Assembly (NCBI GenBank): GCA_022266195.1
Contig: WHVY01000003.1
Coordinates: 3,906,001-3,970,000 of the forward strand
DNA from: Tetranychus cinnabarinus
Lineage: Eukaryota; Arthropoda; Arachnida; Trombidiformes; Tetranychidae
Direction: 5' to 3'
Length of the DNA stretch: 64,000 bases
Shown here: piece by piece, positions 1 through 13,096 of the stretch
Layout of the letters: each line of letters starts with the position of its first letter
Position numbering within the stretch: position 1 is the stretch's first letter
The notes under the pieces: generated by a model
Database searches by the model: none
Seen by the model: the letters and a program-made list of their open reading frames with translations, nothing else
What the model was told of the DNA's origin: nothing
Program-made: the position numbers and the translations under genes

Positions 1-1405
1 GTTTAACCAATGGATTAATCAGTGAGACCAAATCAATTAAATCTCAACTGGCTTGAGATGAATACAATGTTCACAAATTTACAAGAAAGTGGACAAAAAT
101 GGCAAAAAGGACCCAAAAAATTGGTTCAATATAAATGGAACCAGAAAATATCTTTCATAACCTTTGATCACTTTTCACTCCCAGTTGATTCTTATAGTTG
201 ATGGACAAGGATTGAAGGTTAACCAAGCATTAGATAATGATTATGAGTGAAGTTTCCGTGAAAAAAACACTGATATTTTTAGATAATATATTTATATATA
301 ATAATGATGAAAAAGCTGAAAGAAAGAAGAAAATGAAAGGTTATCCTGAAATCGATCATCATCATCATCATCATAATCATCATCATGATAAGGTTTCTTC
401 CTGTATAATGGCTTCCCTTAAAATATTAAACTCTAAATAATATGATAAAATAGGTAACACAATTTTGTTGCCAAATTTTTTACTCACAATGGTTACAGGG
501 TGAACCAGTTTTACCAGATTATTTAGACCTCAATATTTCATTGGAATCAATGATGAACATATTTTCATTTTAACTTCAACCTTTCCTGATAATCATGATT
601 ATTTCATCATTATTGTTACATTTTAGTTTCTCGTATTTCTTGATTGTACACTTTTCCAATCTCCGTTGGCTTTTTTTCTTGTTCATAGCTACTGGTCTGA
701 GATTTACAATTATCAATTGATTCCTCTATTTATAACATCAATAAATCGATTCTGTATATAACTGTTATAATATTCAATCAGATTCTGTTTTCACATTTTC
801 TTGTTTCTCCTGCTTTTTTGTATGTGTGTGTGTGTCGTTTCCTTCTGTCTGTGTCTCTTTAGTTTCCACTCTTTCTCTTTATCCAGTTTATCTTCCCTGA
901 AAATGAAATCAGAATTAGATGATGATAATTTAATGCTAATAACACAATAATAATGATAACCAAAATAATAGCCATTGATTGGAGATTGAAAGAAATGTCA
1001 CTCAATGAAAAACATTGTAATTTATTTTAATAAAGATCAATTATCTTAATCTTATGTTAATCACTTTTAGAAGCGGTTCTTACTATTTTAATTAAATCAT
1101 TATAATAACCATTATCCATAATGATACTTTTACTGTAGTTGAACACACAAAAAGTGGTTTTATTAGATAAAAATTATTATGAATTTTGGTGACTTTACTT
1201 CATTTTTCTACCATTCTGATCTTGTTTCTTGATTTAACTTATTAACTAGACATTATTGTGGTTATTATTATAAATGTACATTATAATGTGTATATTATGT
1301 TGATGATGATGAACATTAAAATTAGCTTAACTTATTACCCTTTTCCGTTTTTATAACATATTTGTTTTTGTTGTTTCTCCTTTTTATCTTGTCCAAAAAA
1401 TTTAG
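1..1405. other. Non-coding DNA upstream of the first visible syntaxin exon
   Basis: I see no exon here. It is probably intron or upstream sequence of the syntaxin gene, because the first visible syntaxin exon opens with a splice acceptor at 1404-1405 and lacks the N-terminal part of the protein. It contains a CAT/CAC trinucleotide run around 355-387 that would read as poly-His, a TG run near 820-835, and pyrimidine-rich stretches. Confidence 0.6.
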
Positions 1406-4400
1406 AGCTGAAGGTTCAATTAGATGGTCTGATGACAACGATTAAGAAAAATTCAAATGTGGTTCGTGGCCGATTAAAAGCAATGGAACAGGAGATAGAG
1501 AAGATGGAGGAATCCGGTGATATGTCGGCCGATTTTCGAATCAGGAAAACTCAACATTCAATGCTTTTACAGAAGTTTGTTCAAACAATGACAGACTACA
1601 ATCAAACCCAAGTCGATTACCGAGAAAGGTGTAAAGCAAGGATACAACGACAACTTGAAATTGGTAAGTTGGCCCAGGTCCAATGGTCCAGGTCTGCGTG
1701 ACTCGATTCCACTATACTTATGCATTCCGAATTTCAAAATCAATGGTAAAAATAGATCCAACATGGAGATAACATTAACTTGAAGCAGATGAGTCTAATT
1801 GATAATTTAGCACCTTTTATCAGCTTGATTTTCCTTTGATCGTTTAACAGCAAATTTAACGAGCCGGATACATGACAGCTTTAAGCACCAATTTGTGGTT
1901 AATTCGGTATTCCAAAATGCTTATCTCATTTCATTGGAAATAAAAAATGGATAGACAATTAAGCATTGATAGAAAGCTGTAGAAGCATTGTTATCACCAT
2001 TGTAATGATCAATCATTGATTGCGAAGTTAAAGTTACAAGGATACTTGGAATAAAATTTATGTTACATTGTATTAACTAATAATTTATGTTTTCTCCTGG
2101 ATTCTTGATTAACTATTAATTAAATAGCTGGTAAGACAACAACAGCAGAGGAGGTTGAAGAAATGCTTGAAAGTGGTGAAAGCGCTCAAATATTTACAGA
2201 AGGGGTAAGCCATTTTATTTATACATGTCTCAATTGATTGAAAACATGTCCAGTTGATTTTACCATAATAATATGTTGATTAAACATTTGTTTTTGTCTT
2301 TTTTCCAATTGTTATATAAATCACAGATTGTTACAGATACAGCTCAGATGAGGCAAACACTGGCAGATATTGAAGCTCGCCATGCAGATATTAAAAAGTT
2401 AGAAAAAAGTATAGTTGAATTACACGAAATGTTTCTAGATATGGCAACTTTGGTAGAGAGTCAAGTAAGTAACACATTTTAATACATTCACTGATAATTA
2501 ATTGATCATCAAACTGTACACTGGTAATTTAAATAACGGACATCAAATATAAAAATGAAGACAAACAAAGCTGTCATGAACAGAAACCAGAAGAAGGGAC
2601 AAAAGAGTAAAAGTGAAAGATATAAATAAATGCGCCTTTTTCAAGCATTTACATTGGCTGATCCATGAAGGCGCCTTTTTTGACACCTTCAATCATCCAC
2701 TTTAATATTAAATTCAATTGAATTAACTGATTATATTTGAATCAATATGACACGATTGAATTTAGATCAACTTAAATATGATATGAAGAGAAAAGCCTCC
2801 TTTTTCTGTGTTTATGTTTACATTTATTTAGTGGAGAGCCTTTTTTCTGTTGACCAATAATTATTTTACATAAAGCTTTTTATTGATTTTACTTTTTCCC
2901 TTCAACTGTATCAATCTCTATGTTCATTTCTGAATCCTCTTTTTCACCATCCTGGATTCAGTGAACCACGGAAAACATGTAAAACAGCTTTAACAGTATT
3001 AAAAAAAGGAGAGGAAAGAAGAAGAAATAGTTCTTGACCTTAACATTCAAAAATACATAAATAAATAGAGTTACATGATTCAGCTGTTATTCAAAGATAA
3101 ATTCAATTGACTATACAATTTCAAGTGTTACAACCAATTTTACAATCGTTTTACCTAAATTTATTCATTTTTCTTGATCCATAATTGCTGAACTTAACAA
3201 ATGCAATTGATGAACCAAGCATCAATTATAAATATATCTTCGTATTTGATCAACTATTATATTAACAAGGCAAATTTATTAACTTTTTTTTCTGCTATTT
3301 AATATTTGTTAATATTTCGATGTAAATCAATCAGTTTGATCTGATCCATTACTCTGATTAAATTTATTATTTAAGCTCAGCATGATCAAGCAGGTAGATA
3401 GAGTTTCAATTGAAGATTCAATAAACATTTGCAAAAAGTATACCAATTAAAGGAATACATTTACTGTTGACTCAGTAATCAAATTACGCAGGCGACAAAA
3501 TTGTTGAACAACATAATATTTAACCTTAAAAAGTCAATCAAGTATCTAATTGAAAATGATTAAATATCAGATTAGATATAATAGGCTCATATGCGTAACA
3601 ATGTAAACACCGATACATATTGATTAATCTATTTCAACTTTCTGGTTAGCTTTTCTGGTTTCACTTAATGGTTAGACTTTATGGCCCTTAACAATTTCAA
3701 CTCTGTGGTTCAATTTTAGATTGTTTGACCATTCCTGATTCTTTCCATTTTGCTTCGGTCATTCCTGATTCAGCCATTTCTGGTCCATCTTGTCCGGTTT
3801 AGTTTTATTTGATTTATAATGATGCTTTGACTTTTCATGAGGAACAACTTTTTGATGATGAGATTGATTGTTGTTGACCCATCAATCAACAATTACAATT
3901 TTCAAGCCAATTTGTAGACTGATCCATAAACAAAAAGTTAGCCATTAATCGTTAATTGTTACAACCTAAATGGTTAAAAAAGGAAAAGGTAAAGCATTAA
4001 ATAAATGTAATACTGATATAAATTTCTCATCATCTATGGAAAAAATATTTACTTTAACAATAAAAGTCATTCATCTTACCTTTCTTAGTTTTTTTGCCCA
4101 GTAATTTACTTGAATCTCACTTAGGAATGAAAACACGTAAAGGAAGAGAAAGGGAAAGAGAGAGAGGAGGATGATAATGATGATGATGATGATGAAAAAG
4201 AAGAAGATAAGATGTTGAAGGAAGATGAAGAAGAAGGAAGAAGTAGATGAAAGGTGTTTTGTGTATTTGGAGACACAAAAATCGATCAACAGACACTTGG
4301 GAGTTTGCGTTGTGTGATGTTCAGTTGATTGTTTCACGTCCCATGAAATACGACTCAGTATCATGAAAGGCAGCAAGAAGGTAACAAATGAAGATGAGGA

Positions 4401-6089
4401 TAAAGATGAGGATGGTAAGAAATAACGATAAAAACCTTAGGATGACTTGAGGTTAAAATGGGGTCACCTTATTAACAGAAGCAAAATTTGTACCCATGTC
4501 AATGTCTCCTTGTTTTTCATCAGAAACCCAGATTTTAGTTCCTCTTGGTTTTCATCAACTGGATTAACAGCAATTACATGATTGTTCTCATCAACATCAA
4601 TTGAAACATTTATCAAATCCACTTTTTCAACCAGTAATCTTCATCATATTGCAATGCATGTTGAGTTACTACTCGTAACTTACGAGACTTTTCTGGTTTT
4701 AACGAGAAAAAAACAGCATAGCTTTCCATACTAATGCATCACTAAATTGTACGATTGAACATTATTTAGAACAAATTAACTAATTGATATTATAGATTCT
4801 AATTGAAAATTGAAATTGTAAATCATAATTTGTCTTGTAACCGAAAATAAAAAAAGAGTTAACACAGTCAACTGTTCAGTTAGGCTTAGATCTAAAGCTT
4901 GAATCTTGATCCAAGTTTTGATCCCAATCTTGATCTTGAAGGCTTATTTTTACGATGGGAAAATTTGTCCTTTAATAATTGAAAGTTTTCAGGTTCAATT
5001 GAGAGTTGAAAGTGTCATGATTGATTGAAGATTATAACCTTGTTATTCACTTGTCATCTCTCAATAATCAAAGTTAATTAAAGGTGTAGAGTAACAACAA
5101 AACTCAAATCTCTTCAATGAATCTTTCGTTTAAACTTTAAAGTGTACATTTGATTTGGTAGGAAAGAAGAAGAGCAAAATTACGATAATAATTTTTTTTC
5201 TTCTTTGCTTCTCTCTTTATTTTCACCTATTTTTACTCCTTATGCTGATACTCTTGAAATGTTTAGGGTGAAATGATTGATAGAATTGAATTTCATGTTG
5301 GTAAAGCAGTTGAATATGTTAAAGCTGGAACTGAAGATACTAGGAAAGCATTGAAACTTCAACGTGAAGCTCGCAAGGTAAGTCATCATAATTTTCCTCT
5401 CATCTCTCTAATCCTCCATTATTATTTTATACTCCCTTTTTTATTCGCAACTATTACCTACCACTAGAAACCAGGGAAGATACAAAATCAATCACTTTCA
5501 TAATAATAAACATGAAAGTAATAATTCAAGTACAATCAGAGTGAGAAGCTTAAGCATTTGAAAAAAATGCTTCTGAGCATGTAACCAGATAAAATGTTAC
5601 ATTTATTAGATATTACTAGTTGCCATTATGTATGCATTCAAGGTTGCTGTGATATTTTCAATGCATATGCAGACTTGTCTATAGATTATAACAATAAACA
5701 AAATTATAATTGCGACAATTCCTTTATAATTTACCATCAGCTAATTTTTCATTTGAATACAATTTTCATGAAAGCGCAAAGCTTTAGCAAAATCAAATTA
5801 CGAGCCAAATCGTATCCATGCCAATAGCCAATGAAAAGCGTTTTAGCTTTTTTCTGGTTAAAGCTTTTCTGGTTAACTTGGATTTTATATTATTTTTCTG
5901 GTTTTTCTGGTATTTTAAATAATTATCATTTGGGCCAATTAACTAATTGCTGTTTTTTTTCCTTCTACCTCTTTCTCTTTGTGCCTTGATTGATTTCCAC
6001 AGAAAAAATTGATGATAATCGCTTGCATAGCAATTGCTGGTCTTATTCTTGTTCCCATGGTTTTCAAATTTATCCCATTACCATTCTGA
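1406..6089 (+). CDS. Syx1A: Syntaxin-1 (t-SNARE), 5' end outside the window
   Basis: This is the plasma-membrane Qa-SNARE that forms the core complex with SNAP-25 and synaptobrevin for synaptic vesicle fusion. Exons read by eye are 1406-1663, 2128-2204, 2327-2464, 5267-5377 and 6003-6089, all with AG/GT borders and matching phases; together they encode about 222 residues. Exon 1 covers the end of the Habc bundle (signature IRKTQHS, then TDYRERCKARIQRQLEI). Exon 2 is the linker. Exon 3 opens the H3/SNARE motif (QTLADIEARHADI), and its last codon is the zero-layer glutamine of LVESQ. Exon 4 continues with GEMIDRIEFHV. The last exon gives a basic KK followed by a C-terminal membrane anchor rich in I, A, L and V, then TGA at 6087-6089. 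The first ~65 residues of a typical syntaxin-1 are not in the window, so the gene is 5' partial. The 2.8 kb intron 3 is long for this locus. Family assignment is very secure. Confidence 0.95.
2465..5266 (+). other. Syntaxin intron 3 with purine-rich and GAT simple repeats
   Basis: This 2.8 kb intron holds no recognisable exon. It contains a purine-rich stretch at about 4139-4250, with GA runs and a GATGAT microsatellite near 4166-4196. The repeat produces a spurious open frame on the minus strand (4071-4376) rich in I and F. The GCGCCTTTTT motif occurs twice, near 2631 and 2670, a small local duplication. Confidence 0.6.
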
Positions 6090-8814
6090 AGAGATTTATC
6101 TTTTTCTTTGTCTCTCTCGTACACTTTTTTCACAATTTATCTTTATTCATTCCCGGAGAAGGAATTAAGTGTGACAATAATAATACAATAATAATTTTCA
6201 TTTACCTTCTACTTCCACCAAATAAGGATTTACTCAACACTGATCACAACGGTAACAATGATTATATCAACTGTAACCAGATTAAATAATTAATGATTAC
6301 AAGTTTTTAAACTGTTAACAACAACAACAACAACAACACCATCGTCATTCTCATCACTCTCATCAACATCATCATTATCATCAGCCAAAAACACCAGAAA
6401 CAAACACTACAACAGCAAAAACCTCAAAACCTGCAACAGGAACAATGGTAACATCAATATTGATTTGTTCTTAAATAAGTATGGTGATAATAACAAAGCT
6501 AAATGAGAGATTATCAAAGATAAAAGGAAAGAGTTAGATTTAAGGAGGGAAAGAAGATTTGTGTTATCAATATTAACCAACAAAACAATCATCTAATGGT
6601 CCAGTTAAGTTTAATGATGAAAACTACTCAACCAGTTAAACAATTAAAGAATTAGTTGATGATTATCAACTCATCTTTTTATTTTCTTCTCTTCCTTTCC
6701 TTCGATCAACCTCTGCAATTGTTTCTCGATTATTTCAATCTCTCATCATTATAATTACCTTGTGCATCATGATCATCTCTTTTTCATTTTACAATTTTCA
6801 TCGGTTCATATCAAGAAGAGTCAACGGATGATAAGAAACCCACATTCACACACACAATACTTCAAGTCTAATATAATATGCAATACAAGATAAAATTGAA
6901 AGCAACCATTACCAGTAGCATTGAACCACTTTAAAACCATCCAAATTTTGCTGACAAACAATTAAATCACAACAACAGGAATTGAATTTTCTTTCAGTAA
7001 CATACACCAACACAGTACACCGTAAACTACATGTATATTAACATTCACTCAAACACACACACACGCAACACACAGAAAATGTTACTCGAGATACAAGCCA
7101 ATATTCAATTCTTTAAGGATTATTGGAACATTAATTAAAAGGTTAGTTATATTTATTCTGAATCTGTTGATTCCTTTATTACATTTTCCTCATCACATCA
7201 CATGATAATCATGATGATTGTTTTTGAAACAAAACTAGTAACCATTCACATAGCAATGATATTATCTTCCTTTCAACATAACTCTTTTGGGTTTCACCGA
7301 TTTTATTACCACCAAATTGACTTTGTTCAGGTTTAGTTTTCATCATTAATACAATTGAATAAAACTGTATAATCATCACGGACTTTATCATTTACTTTAA
7401 ACGTGATATAAATAGCTCCTAAACAATAATCAATGTTGAGACCAAATAGATTTGTAAACCCAATTTAACCCAATCATCTTGGTTATTATTTAAACACACA
7501 CACAAATAACCAGAAAAGCAAACATTCTCACCATTGCCAAAAAATGAGAAAATCTGAATTCTCTTTACCATTATTATCAATTTTTAACGATTCAGAAGAG
7601 TAACTGCAAAAATAATTGAACAATTTATCAAAAATCCAATTGTATTATTAATAATTTTTTGATTATAACTCAAAATGTCAAACAATTCCTTTTTTTTTGC
7701 TCCCTTCTGTTTTCATGGGTTTATGAGTTTCTTGTTATTTCACCTTCATAATATTATCTGATCAACATACTTTTTTGTTCAACCTCAGTTTAATAGTAAT
7801 CATAATAAACATTCATCATGAACTTGACTAATATTAATAACTAAATATATATAATAGTGAATACAATTGTTCAATATTTTTCACCGCTTATCCTATTCTA
7901 ACATCTTCATCACAACTATTCATAATATTTCTCTTGCGGCAAAATTCAATCTTCAACTCTTTACCTCTATTCATCTCTTGCAACTTAACATTTTAACCCT
8001 GAAAAATTTCAATCTTGTTTTGAAACTTTGAACACAGATTTAACACACTGCTACTTATAATAAAATATTCAGGTTAAATTGAACAAAATAAAAATGAAAG
8101 GTTATAAAATAACCTGTAAATTGATGAAAATTTTTCATGTTTACAGGATAAAGGAATAAAAGTAATAACTTAACTCTGTTAGGCATTTAACAACTAACTC
8201 CATAATCATAATGATTATAATACATAAACAGTAAAGTTAAAGGTCATGATAATCCATGCTCAAGTGAATGATAAAAGGCAAACAAAATAAATCATCAAGA
8301 TAATCAAACGAAATTATCTTGATCTATTTCCATTTCCATCATGTTTTACATGTACATTTTTTTCTCTCTGATCATCATTATTAATATTATATTTTGTTTC
8401 ATTTCATCCATAGGTTAACAAAATCTTATACAACAATGGTGTTGAACGTAGAGGAATTATTTAAATATAAATCAAATATATATATAATCAACTACAAATT
8501 CAATTATACAATAGTGAGAGTTTGAGCTCAAAAAAAGACGAATCCAGTTGTTTGTGCTTTTTACTATTACATTAACAAATTACATTAAACCCAAAAAGAA
8601 GGAATTGAATGACAATAAATGGATAAATGGTGATGATGACAATTATGATGAATCTCTTGGTGTAAATACAAATCTTTCAAAACCTTTGATGAACCACAAT
8701 TTCAAAGCAAACAATCCTGTTTACCTGGCTTACCTCTTTCGAGTCAACAATTTAAAAAGTTAACCTGCCACAATAAACGAGAGAAATGGTTTCCTTTACT
8801 TTGCAAATTAAAAT
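6090..8814. other. Probable syntaxin 3' UTR and intergenic DNA
   Basis: No coding region can be supported. There are CAA-type repeats just after the syntaxin stop (about 6318-6337), CA runs near 7044-7070, and AT-rich filler. The open frames present are short and have no family resemblance. Confidence 0.5.
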
Positions 8815-9610
8815 GTGATTTTGATTAGCAAACAGGATTTTTACACAACTTGATGGTCAACACCTCTGACCGTCTTTTGTCTTCTTCTCAATCATCAATT
8901 GCTGTTGTTACCATTGGTGTCATTGCTGGTTAAGGATAACAACATTTTCCTAAAGCAAACCCAAAAAATCCTGTTCCAGCTTTAACTCATTGACGCATTG
9001 GCTCACTGTTCATCTCTTTTTGGCTGTTTTGTTTTAATTTACGGCCAAACTGTAATTGATTTTCATCTTGGATCAAAACGAGGAATTGATTCTCAAGCTA
9101 ACATTTAGTTATAATTTGTGTGCAAGCAAATACATAATGAATTTCATTTTTTACTCATAAACAACGAACCACTGAAACACACTCATGGACACTATCTTAC
9201 TCTCTTATGAATCAATGGATTTTTCGTCAAAATCTCAGCACAATTGGTTTGGTCTTTGACCATTTTTCATTTTCTAATTTCTTCGAAATTCATTTGGAAC
9301 CTAATTCTGGTTTCTTGTCTAGTCTACAAAGCAATTATTCATTCCTTTTGAATGGCAACATTTGTCTTCAAATACTTTCCTTTTTAATTGTCTGCTTGAT
9401 CTAGTGAAATGATGTGAATGAAGACACTTTGATGAATGCCCGATACAACATTCAAATAATAATACAAATTATTTGCAGTTTAAAAAACGTTAAATACATT
9501 TTTTTGGATAAATTCATCAACAAATTTTCATGAAAAGCCCATAAAACACTCAATTTGAATCAACTTGACTCAATCTCTCACGTACATTCACTGGCACACA
9601 AACACACACA
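8815..9610 (+). repeat. Dispersed 0.8 kb repeat, copy 1
   Basis: This segment reappears as its reverse complement inside intron 1 of the IFT172 gene (about 35390-36165). The match is near full length and high by eye, with only small indels; it runs from the motif GATTTTGATTAGCAAACAG to the motif ACGTACATTCACTGG followed by a CA-rich tail. It has no clear terminal inverted repeat and no obvious transposase frame. The frame at 9207-9404 looks accidental. It is most likely a non-autonomous mobile element or a duplicated segment. Confidence 0.75.
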
Positions 9611-10262
9611 ACACACACATACATTTGGACACAATTTTTGCAAACAAACAATAATTTTAATTTTATTTTAATTTTCAACATAGAAGTGAGATATTTAATT
9701 GTTGTGTGTGACTGCGAAAAATTGCTCTTCTTTTGCTATTTGTGTTTGATTCATAGAGAAGAGGAAACCAAAAAATGATGATGTCAAAGTGGACGTTTCA
9801 ATTAGCATCATACAAAGATAATAATCGCCACCATCACTACCACCAAGCATAAACTATTATTTGTTACAAAAACGATTTGCGACGTCAATCTCATCCCAAA
9901 CATCACCATCATCATCATCTCCATCTTACAATCTTTCCTCTCTCTTTCTCTCTTAAACTATATCTTTTTCCTTTCATTCCCAGGCAATTTTGATGTTTTT
10001 CATTATGAAGACGATGTGTGACAATATCTATTTTTCTCGATTCTCAACAGCATTTTAAAGTTTACACCTAAAAACTGCGCAATTCACTTTACCAGAACCT
10101 AACAAAACCTGATGATGACAAACCGTTGTAAATATTTGTGAGTACAAAATCCATTTTTCCCTCTCCCACTTTTTTCATCTTTTTCATCTCATCCTTTTCA
10201 ATCTTGATGATATGGCAAAGTTGGATAGAGATTTTGAAACAAACACTTTTTTGGTTTGGGTT
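9611..10262. other. Intergenic DNA with CA and CAT simple repeats
   Basis: No gene is supported. CA-rich sequence trails the dispersed repeat (about 9600-9625) and CAC/CAT runs occur near 9899-9920. Confidence 0.5.
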
Positions 10263-10702
10263 CAAAACAGCCAAAGTCAAAACAGCCAAGTCCAAACCAG
10301 CAAAGTCCAAAACGGCCAAAGTCAAAACAGCCAAATACAAAGCTGCTTAAATCAAATAAAACTACTTAAATGATCAGATTTATTAGGGGCATCAAAAAGT
10401 AGTTTTGTTTTTTTACCACTGACTTTTGCTTCAATTTTGAATAAGTTTGACTTAATCAATTGACTCAATAATTTTTAGGACACAAGAGCATCGACATAGG
10501 TGTATGTGGGCCATTTTCTGACTCGATCGGAGTTAATTAAGTATAATTAATTAGCTTATCAATATCCATAGGCAGGTTTTTTTTGGACTTTTTTGCAATT
10601 TGAATTGATATGATTTAAGCAGCTTTGTATTTGGCTGTTTTGACTTTGGCCATTTTGGACTTTGCTGGTTTGGACTTGGCTGTTTTGACTTTGGCTGTTT
10701 TG
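10263..10702. repeat. Fold-back element with 15-bp tandem units in its arms
   Basis: The left arm (about 10263-10353) and right arm (about 10611-10702) are near-perfect reverse complements of each other, with one mismatch seen by eye (AAAACGGCC against AAAATGGCC). A spacer of about 257 bp separates them. Each arm is made of five 15-bp units of the type GCCAAAGTCAAAACA (left arm units at 10270-10344). The arms could pair into a long hairpin. Read as protein, the units give a lysine/alanine tail (KTAKVKTAKSK), but there is no gene context, so I take it as a repeat rather than a coding region. Confidence 0.85.
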
Positions 10703-11061
10703 GGCCTTTACCACTTTTTTCATCTTTGGGTTACTCCAATCCTTGTTTTTTGTCTGTCAACTAATCTTCCTTGTTTCCCTTTGAGAACCAGAAAAACTTA
10801 ATAATAATACTATCCAGTAATAGTAATACAAAAAATATTAATACTCATAATGATAACATGCGTGATAATCATGATAACACAGGAAAAACAATAATAATTC
10901 TGATGGCAAAATGAAACTAAATAAGTTTAAAATAATTCACTTGAATCCTGAGCAAAGGTTGGAGTAACAAGCAAAAACAATCAGTTAATCAAAGATTAAC
11001 ATTTTCATATATTACTTTTTTCAATAGTTTCTTGTGTTTCAATATATTTCAGATGATCATC

Positions 11062-11390
11062 TCGATGAAAAACGATGAAAAGTCTTCCTTTCCCCACACA
11101 TTTATGTTTTATTTGCATTTTTTAACAATTTTTCTCTTTTTTCTTTTAGAGATTTTAATTTTGGTTCCTACTTTCATTGGTTACAATGAGTTTGGTTCCT
11201 TTCCCACCAAGAATGAAGAGGATAAAAATGACGCAGACTTACATGTACATAACCTGAAATCATTTCCACTTGAAAATCATCAGCCATTTTATCAACACAA
11301 TTTTCTGCTTTCTTCTTATAGACATTTTCACCTTAATCTTAAGCTTGATATCAACAATTCTCATTTCAACTCTTTCTTTCCATCTACAGG
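11062..11390 (+). CDS. Doubtful ORF, possible exon of an unknown secreted or membrane protein
   Basis: This is an unusually long open frame for DNA this AT-rich. It starts at the ATG of the peptide MKNDEKSSF (about 11062) and has a very hydrophobic stretch (FLTIFLFFLLEILILV) followed by a hydrophilic tail. It ends at a possible splice donor, ACAG/GTTGAT, at 11390-11391, two codons before a stop. A pyrimidine-rich acceptor ends at 12002. Joining 11390 to 12003 keeps an open frame (phase 1) and adds 38 residues with four cysteines before TGA at 12117-12119. The family is not recognised, and an alternative acceptor lies inside the frame near 11148. I give this low confidence; it may be chance. 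Confidence 0.25.
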
Positions 11391-12002
11391 TTGATTCTTC
11401 CTTCGTCTCGACCATTCAATGTTATGCAGTTTTTCATCTTTATTAACTCATCTCATCTCATCAATCATCCTTTGCGTTAACCCTTTCCTTCTCCTATGCT
11501 GACCAGTCATCTTCCAATAATCACAATCAACAATGACGAAATTATCAGGCCTTTTTTAATGAGATAATCCATTTAAACCTTTTTTCATTTTCACTCAATG
11601 ATAATCATTCAATATTGTTTCTGTTGACTTTCCTTTTTTTTTAATCCCGCAATATAATTGTCACAACCCATGTTAATCTTGAGCTTGACTGACAACACCA
11701 ACAACTGTTGTCGATCAGAGCTAACAATCATCTTGAAAAATTGAATGATTTTACTGTAATAGAGAATTGTAAATTTTACTTTCTCTACTCTTTTTTGCTT
11801 TCGTTTCAGCTTAAATAACATTGATTTTGAAAGATGTTTGAAGATCCAACCTGAAGATTTTTTTCCCATTTTTCAATCATTATCTAACCTTTTTCTTGCT
11901 GTTGATTTACTCGATTTGTTAATTGTTTGTTAATATTTGTTTAATTGTGAGTTGTTTGTATAACTAATTGTTTTCTCCTATCTTTTTTTGTACATTTAAC
12001 AG

Positions 12003-12149
12003 AACTGATTATTGGGTGTCGTCTACCAGAAATTTGTAGTTACTCTCCGTGGGTCAACTATAATCAACTCTACTTTAAATTACGTAGATCAGTGTGTGCC
12101 TTTTGTCAACTATCCTGATTCAGATTTGGATACTTGTGCCTCGGAATAA
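12003..12149 (+). other. Possible terminal exon readable in more than one frame
   Basis: A strong acceptor (TTTTTTTGTACATTTAACAG) ends at 12002. Downstream, one frame reads through a cysteine-containing peptide to TGA at 12117-12119. A second frame is open from just after a TGA at 12006 and ends with PDSDLDTCASE and TAA at 12147-12149. The third gives only TDYWVSSTRNL and a stop. The first two frames look protein-like. Without transcript data I cannot tell which, if any, is used. Confidence 0.25.
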
Positions 12150-13090
12150 CACTTTGATCAAATTCTTGGCAATCAATTGATAACCTTTAATTGGAACCTG
12201 TCGCTAACATAATTTCACTTTCTCTGTTTCCCTGTTTTCATCAATATTTTACAATCAAAGATGCCATCTAATTGTAAAATAAGGAAAGCAACTTGAAATC
12301 AATCTCTTCCTTTGATTAGTATTTTATTTTCAAAATCTCTGCCTGAATTTGGTTCTACCGTTTGAAGCTGTCTAATCAAAGGTTGCCAATTGATTCATTT
12401 ATATTGCATCAAGTGTTCAAAGGTACAATGGCAACAATCAACAAACGGCACACTACAAATTCAACACAATAAAACACTCAATAATCATTCGCTTTTAAAA
12501 TGTACATTAGTGAAACAATTTGAATTGATACAAACATAAAGACAGTTTAATCACAAGAAATGATTGAATGTATTGAGATTGAAATTAAAAAAAAACAATT
12601 CTCCAACTATAGCAATATGATTGGAATAGGCAATCGTATATATATAAATATAAATATATATATTAATTAAGCTACCATTAAATAGCTTGTTAAAGAACTA
12701 ATATAATTAATTGGATTACTTTACGAAAAGATGCCTTAACAAAAAAACAACTCTTCAACAACCACATTGATTGTGCTCTTTTTTGCAACATAAATAAATT
12801 CAATTTATAAACAACAAACATTGTTCATCTATTTATTTCCTAATTTTTTCATTGAAATTTAGCAAATTGACAAGATCAAGAATAAATTATAGCAGATTAA
12901 TCAATATCAACTCATGAACTGATTTGAAAGAATCTAAGACACGTGATTTTGACTTGAGCAGCATCATAGCAACCGAACCAGCTGTAAGACAAAACCAAAC
13001 TGTAACTGTGATGTGTTATTTTTGAGTAACATTTATTATCATGATTAATCAATTTAATTTATATATCTGTTTATTGTTTATTGGAAAGTG
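12150..13090. other. Intergenic, AT-rich
   Basis: No gene is seen. It includes a TA-rich low-complexity patch at about 12630-12665. It ends at the upstream region of the first ARFRP1 copy, whose first exon starts at 13097. Confidence 0.5.
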
Positions 13091-13096
13091 AAGATT

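Noticed and set aside
237..440. ORF with a poly-histidine run
   Set aside because: It is produced by a CAT/CAC microsatellite; no splice context or family resemblance, and it lies upstream of the first visible syntaxin exon.
4071..4376. Minus-strand ORF rich in I and F
   Set aside because: It results from GAT and GA simple repeats inside syntaxin intron 3.
10138..10350. ORF ending in a KTAK lysine/alanine repeat, like a histone H1 tail
   Set aside because: The repeat is the arm of a fold-back element and is mirrored as its reverse complement at 10611-10702; the rest of the frame is F/I-rich chance translation.
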